A stretch of DNA of 64,000 nucleotides, taken from NCBI RefSeq assembly GCF_964355755.1, contig NC_092673.1:36093648-36157647 (forward strand), given 5' to 3'. Positions 1 to 12,000 of this stretch are shown in pieces. The translations under genes were made by a program, and so were the position numbers. Position 1 is the first letter of the stretch. The number at the start of each line of letters is the position of its first letter. This DNA is from Antedon mediterranea (taxonomy: Eukaryota > Echinodermata > Crinoidea > Comatulida > Antedonidae). The notes under the pieces are model-generated. The model did not search any database, was not told the DNA's origin, and saw only the letters and a program-made list of their open reading frames with translations.

Positions 1-3000
1 GATAGATTAGATGATGCACCTGTAGTCACCTCACGACAGAAGAAAAGACATAAAAATCATAAGCACAATGATAAAAATGTACAAGAACCAATGGAACCCA
101 TTCCAGAAAAAAGTAAAGAATCAACTACAGAAAGTAAGAGCTTAGATTTCAGGCAACATGACCTTAGCAAATCTATGAGTAGTATTGCAAGTGGTTCTTC
201 TTTTGGGTCTTCATCAAAAAGTTTGCAGGATTCCAGAGATCGATCAAAATCTGGGAGTTATGTTGCAAGCGAAGGATCAGTAAAGTCAGCAAGTACAGAA
301 AACTGTGGAAAAGAACACATTTTACAGACTCATAGAAAGCCAAAGATGTTGGCAACATCATTACCAAATCCAACAACTCTTGTACGGCACAGTTCAGAAT
401 CCAGTTCCAGTTCTGGTACGGCAACCAAGTATAAACTAAAGTCCATCATGTTCAATCACAGACTTACAAAGGCTGATAGTTCTCTATCTCTGATTAGTGG
501 AGCATCTTTAACAAATACTAAAGGTCTTGTTGATTCTAAAACAGACTCTATTTTATCATTGCCAAGCTCTGTGTCAACTGGGGATAATTCTCAACTTCTG
601 TTGAATGCTGGTGTCATGTATGGTGATTTGGCTGTAGATCCAATTGTTGAGGATTACACAAACAAACTGGTTGTTAACTGTGAAACACAGCAAGGTATTG
701 AAGTTAAAATAGGGGTAAGTTATTATTATTTATATTTTTCTAAACACCATAAATGTATGGTATCGTATCCGGATATTCACCCCCTGGACATTTACCTCCC
801 GGAAAACTACTCCCCCCCCGGACAACAACCACCTGGACCACTACCCCCTTAGGACAACTACCCCTTTAGGACAGCTACCCCCCGGACAAATACCCCCTTA
901 GGACAACTACCCTTTTAGGACAGCTACCCCCGGACAAATACCCCCCGGACAACTACCCCCTTAGGACAACTACCCCCTTAGGACAACTACCCCCTGGACA
1001 ACTACCCCCCGGACAATTACCCCCTAGGAACAATTACCCCCTAGGAACAATTATCCCCCGGACAATTACCTTCCCCCCCCCCCCCGGGTAATTACCCCGC
1101 GGACAACTACCTCTGACACAATACTCCCCGTAGGACAACTACTTCCTGGACAATACTCCGAGGGCAAATAATCTTTTAGGACAACTACCTCCGTAGGACA
1201 ACTAACCCCTGGACAACTACCCCCGGACAATTACCCCCTAGGAACAATTACCCCCTAGGAACAATTACCCCTTGACAATTACCCCCGGACAATTCCCCCC
1301 CCCCCCCCTCGGGTAATTACCCCGCGGACAACTGCCTCTGACACAATACTCCCCATAGGACAACTACCTCCTGGACCTGGACAATACTCCGAGGGCAAAT
1401 AATCTTTTAGGACAACTACCTCCGTAGGACAACTAACCCCTGGACAACTACCACCCAGAAAACTATACCTTTAGAACAACTAACCCCCGGACGGACAACT
1501 ACCACCCAGACCATTCAACAACCTGACTCTGCAACAGCGTATAATAAGAATTAATAACTATATTTTATTTCGTTACTTTGACGAATTACTATTCATTATT
1601 GTAAACAAAAGTAAAAGATTGAACATAAATATAGCCTGGTATAAACTGAAGATTGTCACACATGATCATAGGATAGTCGAACGTATTATATAGTACTCCC
1701 TGTATTTACTGTAAAGACTGGGTTCGCTAATAATAATAATAATTTTTGCGTCAGGACAATGCTTCGATAACCACTGGTCTTAAAAGAATTAATTTTTGTC
1801 TCAAATTTGTCATTTGTATTTTTGTACACTTGAAGAATAATATCACTTTTGATATTTGACCTCAATGTTCACTCACCGAATAAACGGCGATCTTTAAATA
1901 AATTCCCCTCAAATAAACGGTGACCGTACCATGTCACTCCCATGACACATCATATGGAATAATCGGCGTCTATTTCCATTAGATTATACCCCCTCCCATT
2001 GAATAAACAACTTTCTTCCAATAAATGTCCACCTAAAAACCACCTAAACAATAAACAGCCCAGACCGTTTTTTCAATAAATACGGTACTTTAAATCTAGC
2101 ACATCTAGGGTCTAGCGTGCTGTTAAACAGAATAATCGGTTAAAAACGGGTGTTTCGAAACTAGAGACCCGAGACCAGAGACCAGAGATCCGAGACCCAA
2201 TACGAAAAGGGAGACCTAAATATACGAAAAGGGAGACCCACGTACAAAAAGGGAGACCCCACTATACGAAAAGGGAGACCCCACTATACGAAAAGGGAGA
2301 CCCCACTATACGAAAAGGGAGACCCCACTATACGAAAAGGGAGACCCTAATATACGAAAAGGGAGACCTAAATATACGAAAAGGGAGACCAAATATACGA
2401 AAAGGAAGACCCAAATATACGAAATGGGAGACTCAAATATACGAAAAGGGATACCCACTATAAGAAAAGGGAGACCCCCCTATACGAAAAGAGAGACCAC
2501 ACTATACGAAAAGGGAGACCCTAATATACGAAAATGGAGACCCAAATATAGGTCTCCCTTTTCATATTGGGTCTCGTGTCAGGTCTCTGGTCTCGGGTCT
2601 CTAGTTTCGAAACACCCGTTAAAAACAGATGATTTCATTTTTACAGAAACCGGTCCTATATAGGCCTATTTGTCTACTTTTAGATTGGGGGGGGGGGTAG
2701 TTGACCGGGGGGGTAGTTGACCGGGGGTGTAGTTGACCGGGGGGGGTAGTTGACCGGGGGGGGGTAGTTGACCGGGGGATAGTTGACCGGGGGGGTAGTT
2801 GACCGGGGGGGTAGTTGACCGGGGGGGTAGTTGACCGGGGGGTAGTTGACCGGGGGGTAGTTGACCGGGGGAGTAGTTGACCGGGGGAGTAGTTGACCGG
2901 GGGAGTGGTTGTCCTAAGGGGGTGGTTGTCCTAAGGGGGTGGTTGTCCTAAGGGGGGTGGTTGTCCTAAGGGGGGTGGTTGTCCTAAGGGGGGTGGTTGT

Positions 3001-6000
3001 CCTAAGGGGGTGGTTGTCCTAAGGGGGTGGTTGTACTAAGGGGGTGGTTGTACTAAGGGGGTGGTTGTCCTAAGGGGGTGGTTGTCCTAAGGGGGTGGTT
3101 GTCCTAAGGGGGTGGTTGTCCTAAGGGGGTGGTTGTCCTAGGGGGGTTGTAGTTGTCCTAGGGGGGTTGTAGTTGTCCTAGGGGGGTTGTTGTTGTCCTA
3201 GGGGGGTTGTTGTTGTCCTAGGGGGGTAGTTGTTGTCCTAGGGGGGTTGTTGTCCTAAGGGGGTAGTTGTCCTAAGGGGGTAGTTGTCCTAAGGGGGTAG
3301 TTGTCCTAAGGGGGTAGTTTTTCCGGGGGGTAGTTTTTCCGGGGGGTAGTTTTTCCGGGGGGTAGTTTTTCCGGGGGGTAGTTTTTCCGGGGGGTAGTTT
3401 TTCCGGGGGGTAGGTTGTCCGGGGGGTAGGTTGTCCGGGGGGTAGTTGTCCTAAGGGGGTAGTTGTCCTAAGGGGGTAGTTGTCCTAAGGGGGTAGTTGT
3501 CCTACTAAGGGGGTAGTTGTCCTACTAAGGGGGTAGTTGTCCTACTAAGGGGGTAGTTGTCCTACTAAGGGGGTAGTTGTCCGGGTGGTAAACATCCGGG
3601 GGGTAACTGTCTAGGGGGTAGGTGTCCTAGAACCGTTCTTTCAATGTAATATCTTTCTCAGACATGTAAAAGTATAATGTGTAGGTCCAGTATTTATGCT
3701 GTGATGTTTGTATTTGATAGGTTATAGATCAGGAACTCATGATGGAAAGAAAGATGCGTTCAAAATCACAGAAGTTTTATCATAAAATGTTGGAGGCCCA
3801 GCAAACAAAAGGTAATTTAAGTTGCAATCATTTTACTATATTCATTTATTTTAAAATGTTGTAGGAAACATTTATGTTTAAATTTTACAGTGTAATAATA
3901 AGAATATAATAGTATCAATAGGCTAAATAATAATTGAAGTTGTTGTTACTTGTAAAAAAATACTAAAAAAATAAGAAAAGATGTCTTGAAATTAACTATA
4001 CAATATTATTGTTTCAATATGAAAGCAGCGTTTCCAAAATTAGAACCAGCTCTCCATGAACTTTTAACATCACTATCTCAGAATGGTAATTGTTTGGTAA
4101 CAGCAAATAATTGCTTACTATTAAGAATTTGCTTTCTGTGTTAATTTAGCATGCATGTTAAACATGATGAAATATTGTGGAGTTTGAAGCTACAGTTTGC
4201 ATTTATAGTTTAAATTTAATCTTGATATTTTGTGCATTGTGTGTCAACAAATATATTTAATTTTAATGTATGTTTGTTATCCCTTTTGTTTTATTAATGT
4301 CTATAGCTCCACCTGCTAATTACTGTTATTATTATGTTTCGTATTGCTATTTTCTGTTATGGCACGGCATGCACTGTTATGTATCATTCAATTCATTTTC
4401 ATAAAGCAATGTTAAAATTTGTTTGTATGTGTGTGATGATATTTTTAATATGTTATTGAAGTTTTTTTTAGAATTTAATGTAGCTAAGTTTCTACCGCTG
4501 CCTTGAAAGTGATGATGATAAAATTTGCTTGATTTTAAATATACAATGCTCAGATTCTAAAATTCTGAACTGTTTTTTTCTACAGGAACAGATTATAAGA
4601 CTATGGTAATTAGAGTTGGAAAAGAAATTGATGAAATGACAAATAAAATTGAATTTCTAGAATCTGCAAAACGTCATCTAGAGATGCTTTATTCCGAGCA
4701 GTGGGGTCTAGACCATTCCTTACTATACACATTTGCAACAAGGTAATATTTTAACAACATGTATATTTAATATGGCTTATTTTGATCATGTTTGTATATG
4801 TCACTCGCAAACTGAATTTTTGTTATTTCAGTATGGGACAGGAACCAATGTATCTTCACCATAGTCAGGAAGAATGTCCTTTGCTGTTGTTTCATTATAT
4901 AAAATCAGGTTCAACTTTGCAGGCAGGAGAGCCACTTGGACTATTCTCATACCTTTATGCCAGGTAAAGTTTGTCTACTTTATATACAATAATAGCACAA
5001 TCAAATTTGTGAGCTTGCATGTTGCTCTGTATGTGGAAGGTGTAATATTTATATAAAGTGTAGTAAGAGCCAACTAATGCTACTCATAATTCAAGTCATA
5101 GTATGTATTGATACTGTATAATAATGGTTCTTTAAATTGCTTTTTTGTTTTCAGACAAGCGCTTCTGGATGGTTACATTCATTATTTTTTCTCTACCTAC
5201 CACTACTATGCAACAACAGATGAAATATTTAAGTTCATTGTCGATAAATTCTGTGCTGCCAGAAGGTAACCATTTTTAAACAATATATCTGCTGTATACC
5301 TATTAAGGGTAATCAAACACAAATTTCCAAATTAATATGATAAAATAAAATATTTCTTTTGATATTTCAGTATGAGCTCAGCTCAGGCAGAAAGCAGAAC
5401 TAAAATCTTGTGCCGGACAATTGATATTCTACAAGTATGGATTGAGAATTACTATGCTGTTGATTTTCGACCAAACTTAAATCTTGTTAATCAGTTGACA
5501 GATTTTATTACAGAAAAGGTTAGACATAAACTTCTCTATAATACATACATACAAAATAAAAAGCTAATGATTTAAAGTTACTCTGTATTCAATAATGCTA
5601 TTTGCTATGCTATTTTATATAAATCAATTGAAGAATTTTATAGTTTTATCTCAATTTTATAGGAATTCATGTTGTTTTTGTGTGTTATTCATTTTATGTA
5701 AGTATGTCTATGTGAAGAGCCTCTTGACGGTTATTTTTATTTATAACTTTTAGGTGATCCGGCCTCATTTATTTACTTTTATGTTTTTTTATGTCTTACT
5801 TTGTACTGACTGTATATTGGCGAAATAAATGATATGATATGATATTTATTTATTGGAGTGCGTTTGTAATCAAATCAGGAAAACCATTACATTAGTTTGG
5901 ATGTGGTTATAATAAAAAGGGTGAGAATTATTTAAAATGCGTAGAAATTTTATTTATAATTAGATCTATGTTTGAATAATGCATTATGATATTGTTTGTT

Positions 6001-9000
6001 TTTACAGATAATATCTGTTGATGCACAGGGTGAATGTTTGCTGAAACTGTTAAAGAAATGTCAACAAGAAAAAGAAAAGGATATGTTGTTGGAAACATTA
6101 AGAAGACATCAGGAATGTGGAAATCATGCTAAACCAAAGAAAGTAAGTTTAGAATTAACCAAGTCATGATAAACCAAAGAAAGTAAGTTTAGAATTAACC
6201 AAGTCATGCTAAACCAAAGAAAGTAAGTTTAGAATTAACCAAGTCATGCTAAACCAAAGAAAGTAAGTTTAGAATTAACCAAGTCATGCTAAACCAAAGA
6301 AAGTAAGTTTAGAATTAACCAAGTCATGCTAAAGCAAAGAAAGTAAGTTTAGAATTAACCAAGTCATGCTAAACCAAAGAAAGTAAGTTTAGAATTAACC
6401 AAGTCATGCTAAAGCAAAGAAAGTAAGTTTAGAATTAACCAAGTCATGCTAAACCAAAGAAAGTAAGTTTAGAATTAACCAAGTCATGCTAAACCAAAGA
6501 AAGTAAGTTTAGAATTAACCAAGTCATGCTAAACCAAAGAAAGTAAGTTTAGAATTAACCAAGTCATGCTAAACCAAAGAAAGTAAGTTTAGAATTAACC
6601 AAGTCATGCTAAACCAAAGAAAGTAAGTTTAGAATTAACCAAGTCATGCTAAACCAAAGAAAGTAAGTTTAGAATTAACCAAGTCATGCTAAAGCAAAGA
6701 AAGTAAGTTTAGAATTAACCAAGTCATGCTAAACCAAAGAAAGTAAGTTTAGAATTAACCAAGTCATGCTAAACCAAAGAAAGTAAGTTTAGAATTAACC
6801 AAGTCATGCTAAACCAAAGAAAGTAAGTTTAGAATTAACCAAGTCATGCTAAACCAAAGAAAGTAAGTTTAGAATTAACCAAGTCATGCTAAAGCAAAGA
6901 AAGTAAGTTTAGAATTAACCAAGTCATGCTAAACCAAAGAAAGTAAGTTTAGAATTAACCAAGTCATGCTAAACCAAAAAAAGTAAGTTTAGAATTAACC
7001 AAGTCATGCTAAACCAAAGAAAGTAAGTTTAGAATTAACCAAGTCATGCTAAACCAAAGAAAGTAAGTTTAGAATTAACCAAGTCATGCTAAACCAAAGA
7101 AAGTAAGTTTAGAATTAACCAAGTCATGCTAAACCAAAGAAAGTAAGTTTAGAATTAACCAAGTCATGCTAAACCAAAGAAAGTAAGTTTAGAATTAACC
7201 AAGTCATGCTAAACCAAAGAAAGTAAGTTTAGAATTAACCAAGTCATGCTAAACCAAAGAAAGTAAGTTTAGAATTAACCAAGTCATGCTAAACCAAAGA
7301 AAGTAAGTTTAGAATTAACCAAGTCATGCTAAAGCAAAGAAAGTAAGTTTAGAATTAACCAAGTCATGATAAACCAAAGAAAGTAAGTTTAGAATTAACC
7401 AAGTCATGCTAAACCAAAGAAAGTAAGTTTAGAATTAACCAAGTCATGCTAAACCAAAGAAAGTAAGTTTAGAATTAACCAAGTCATGCTAAACCAAAGA
7501 AAGTAAGTTTAGAATTAACCAAGTCATGCTAAAGCAAAGAAAGTAAGTTTAGAATTAACCAAGTCATGCTAAACCAAAGAAAGTAAGTTTAGAATTAACC
7601 AAGTCATGCTAAAGCAAAGAAAGTAAGTTTAGAATTAACCAAGTCATGCTAAACCAAAGAAAGTAAGTTTAGAATTAACCAAGTCATGCTAAACCAAAGA
7701 AAGTAAGTTTAGAATTAACCAAGTCATGCTAAACCAAAGAAAGTAAGTTTAGAATTAACCAAGTCATGCTAAACCAAAGAAAGTAAGTTTAGAATTAACC
7801 AAGTCATGCTAAACCAAAGAAAGTAAGTTTAGAATTAACCAAGTCATGCTAAACCAAAGAAAGTAAGTTTAGAATTAACCAAGTCATGCTAAAGCAAAGA
7901 AAGTAAGTTTAGAATTAACCAAGTCATGCTAAACCAAAGAAAGTAAGTTTAGAATTAACCAAGTCATGCTAAACCAAAGAAAGTAAGTTTAGAATTAACC
8001 AAGTCATGCTAAACCAAAGAAAGTAAGTTTAGAATTAACCAAGTCATGCTAAACCAAAGAAAGTAAGTTTAGAATTAACCAAGTCATGCTAAAGCAAAGA
8101 AAGTAAGTTTAGAATTAACCAAGTCATGCTAAACCAAAGAAAGTAAGTTTAGAATTAACCAAGTCATGCTAAACCAAAAAAAGTAAGTTTAGAATTAACC
8201 AAGTAATGCTAAACCAAAGAAAGTAAGTTTAGAATTAACCAAGTCATGCTAAACCAAAGAAAGTAAGTTTAGAATTAACCAAGTCATGCTAAACCAAAGA
8301 AAGTAAGTTTAGAATTAACCAAGTCATGCTAAACCAAAGAAAGTAAGTTTAGAATTAACCAAGTCATGCTAAACCAAAGAAAGTAAGTTTAGAATTAACC
8401 AAGTCATGCTAAACCAAAGAAAGTAAGTTTAGAATTAACCAAGTCATGCTAAACCAAAGAAAGTAAGTTTAGAATTAACCAAGTCATGCTAAACCAAAGA
8501 AAGTAAGTTTAGAATTAACCAAGTCATGCTAAAGCAAAGAAAGTAAGTTTAGAATTAAACAAGTCATGCTAAAGCAAAGAAAGTAAGTTTAGAATTAACC
8601 AAGTCATGCTAAAGCAAAGAAAGTAAGTTTAGAATTAACCAAGTCATGCTAAAGCAAAGAAAGTAAGTTTAGAATTAACCAAGTCATGCTAAAGCAAAGA
8701 AAGTAAGTTTAGAATTAACCAAGTCATGATAAACCAAAAAGTAAGTTTAGAATTAACCAAGTCATGCTAAAGCAAAGAAAGTAAGTTTAGAATTAACCAA
8801 GTCATGCTAAAGCAAAGAAAGTAAGTTTAGAATTAACCAAGTCACGATAAACCAAAAAGTAAGTTTAGAATTAACCAAGTCACGATAAACCAAAAAGTAA
8901 GTTTAGAATTAACCAAGTCATGATAAACCAAAAAGCAAGTTTAAAATTAAACAAGTCATGATAAACCAAAAAGTAAGTTTAGAATTAACCAAGTCACAAT

Positions 9001-12000
9001 AAACCAAAAAGTAAGTTTAGAATTAACCAAGTCATGATAAACCAAAAAGTAAGTTTAGAATTAACCAAGTCACGATAAACCAAAAAGTAAGTTTAGAATT
9101 AACCAAGTCACGATAAACCAAAAAGTAGGTTTAGAATTAACCAAGTCACGATAAACCAAAAAGTAAGTTTAGAATTAACCAAGTCACGATAAACCAAAAA
9201 GTAAGTTTAGAATTAACCAAGTCATGATAAACCAAAAAGTAAGTTTAGAATTAACCAAGTCACGATAAACCAAAAAGTAAGTTTAGAATTAACCAAGTCA
9301 TGATAAACCAAAGAAAGTAAGTTTAATGTAATGTAATGTTGTTCGATTTATAAAGCACTTATACAATCAAAAGATTGTCCCAAAGCACTAAGAGAAAAAA
9401 CAGAAAGAAATTACAAAGAAAAAAGATTGGTTTTTAAGAGTGTTTTTAAAACTATGATAAAGGATGCATTTTTGATAGTTTAGGAGTATAGCTTATCCAT
9501 TTCCCCAGATGTGCTTGTTCTGCATCATGTATGATTAATTGGATGTATTGGAAGCATGGAGTAAATAATTACTCCAGGCTTAGAAGTGAAGTAATGAAGG
9601 TTCATCGTTTTCTTATTGTCTCTTTATAGAGGTACTCTATTCGAGAAGTATTGAGTGTTCCATCACGTGCACTGCGAGCTGAAAAGATGCCCAGTGGCGT
9701 TGCATCATGCTTTTCAGCAGCACATAAGAAAGAGTCTATGGAGACACAGTCTATTTACATACCTGTACAATCTGGTGATAAAGAATTTACAATGAGTGAA
9801 CACACAGCACAGAGACTGGCATACCAGCTTACACTTATGCAACAGGTAATTTATATTTACATACTTCATCTCTATTCCAAAATTTCACGTCATGTATTTC
9901 TACCTCGATATTTAGATCTTGTCAATGCAGTTTAAGTTTAAAAAACAATGAATCATTGGAATAGTGTAGCTTGGGCTAGGCATGGGTTAGGTTAGAGTAA
10001 TATTACACTGATATGAGCATATAAGTGCACAAACTCATTATTCTACAGGAATTGTTCCGTAAGGTCCATCCAGTACACTACCTAAACTCTCGCTACAATG
10101 GTATTGGTGTCGGCATGGAAGTGGATGTATCTTTGTCATCTCCTTCCATATCTCGTGCTGAGGTAGAACAAGACTATCCTAACTTGTTTGTTAATACACT
10201 CGGTGATGAGGGACTTGTTCATATACAGTTGGAGCATGCTCGTGAAGTGTCACACTGGGTTGCGGCTGAGGTTGTTACATCAGTTAGTCAAAAGGTAAGC
10301 AAGTGTCACACTGGGTTGCAGCTGAGGTTGTTACATCAGTTAGTCAAAAGGTAAGCAAGTGTCACACTGGGTTGCGGCTGAGGTTGTTACATCAGTTAGT
10401 CAAAAGGTAAGCAAGTGTCACACTGGGTTGCGGCTGAGGTTGTTACATCAGTTAGTCAAAAGGTAAGCAAGTGTCACACTGGGTTGCGGCTGAGGTTGTT
10501 ACATCAGTTAGTCAAAAGGTAAGCAAGTGTCACACTGGGTTGTGGCTGAGGTTGTTACATCAGTTAGTCAAAAGGTAAGCAAGTGTCACACTGGGTTGCG
10601 GCTGAGGTTGTTACATCAGTTAGTCAAAAGGTAAGCAAGTGTCACACTGGGTTGCGGCTGAGGTTGTTACATCAGTTAGTCAAAAGGTAAGCAAGTGTCA
10701 CACTGGGTTGCGGCTGAGGTTGTTACATCAGTTAGTCAAAAGGTAAGCAAGTGTCACACTGGGTTGCGGCTGAGGTTGTTACATCAGTTAGTCAAAAGGT
10801 AAGCAAGTGTCACACTGGGTTGCGGCTGAGGTTGTTACATCAGTTAGTCAAAAGGTAAGCAAGTGTCACACTGGGTTGCAGCTGAGGTTTTTACATCAGT
10901 TAGTCAAAAGGTAAGCAAGTGTCACACTGGGTTGCGGCTGAGGTTGTTACATCAGTTAGTCAAAAGGTAAGCAAGTGTCACACTGGGTTGCGGCTGAGGT
11001 TGTTACATCAGTTAGTCAAAAGGTAAGCAAGTGTCACACTGGGTTGCAGCTGAGGTTGTTACATCAGTTAGTCAAAAGGTAAGCAAGTGTCACACTGGGT
11101 TGCAGCTGAGGTTGTTACATCAGTTAGTCAAAAGGTAAGCAAGTGTCACACTGGGTTGCGGCTGAGGTTGTTACATCAGTTAGTCAAAAGGTAAGCAAGT
11201 GTCACACTGGGTTGCGGCTGAGGTTGTTACATCAGTTAGTCAAAAGGTAAGCAAGTGTCACACTGGGTTGCAGCTGAGGTTGTTACATCAGTTAGTCAAA
11301 AGGTAAGCAAGTGTCACACTGGGTTGCGGCTGAGGTTGTTACATCAGTTAGTCAAAAGGTAAGCAAGTGTCACACTGGGTTGCGGCTGAGGTTGTTACAT
11401 CAGTTAGTCAAAAGGTAAGCAAGTGTCACACTGGGTTGCAGCTGAGGTTGTTACATCAGTTAGTCAAAAGGTAAGCAAGTGTCACACTGGGTTGCTGCTG
11501 AGGTTGTTACATCAGTTAGTCAAAAGGTAAGCATCACGCTACAAATTTAGTTGTTATGTTTCTATTTGAATACAATCATATTTCAAATGTACATAAAAAC
11601 AGAGGTTTTTTTTGTTTTGAAAGATACCATGTTCAACTGGTGTAAATTAAAATCTTGTTCATTGTGAGATAAAAATATTACATTTTTCGTTATTTTTTCA
11701 AGTACCAAACAGCAATCCTGTGTAAGTTCATAATGATAGCTAGAGAGTGCTATGATATGAGGAATTTAGCCACCTGTATGCAGATTATTGATGCTCTAGA
11801 AAGCCTGATTGTAAGACAAGTACCGGTAGGTTTACATACTTGTGTTGCTTTTTTTTTTTATCAAATAAATTAAACTCATGGAGTCGCTATGTAAACTGCA
11901 CTACTACAAAGTTCTCTCTTCTTAAAGGCCTGGCGGAATCTTCCAAGTAAGATTGGAAGTAGTTTTGAAAAGTTAAAGGCGGCCAAAATCATTTTGAAAG

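Larger units (their letters stand above)
779..3630. mobile_element. Large nested inverted repeat (fold-back-like element) in KNDC1 intron 1
   Basis: The left arm (779-1509) is a C-rich array built on units such as CCCCCTTAGGACAACTAC. The right arm (2688-3630) is a G-rich array built on GTAGTTGTCCTAAGGGGG, which is its reverse complement. Between them sits a second inverted repeat (2145-2214 against 2551-2620) flanking another array. Long inverted termini made of tandem subrepeats are the hallmark of fold-back transposons (Drosophila FB, sea-urchin TU elements). No transposase frame and no clear target-site duplication are visible. It could instead be an inverted duplication of a minisatellite. 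Confidence 0.6.

Noticed and set aside
2424-2663. Short frame rich in RKG and YTKRE text
   Set aside because: Read-through of the GGGAGACC minisatellite in KNDC1 intron 1.
6123-9321. CRISPR-like regular array
   Set aside because: Units are directly adjacent with no unique spacers, and the host is a eukaryote; it is a minisatellite. The same holds for 34559-38943.
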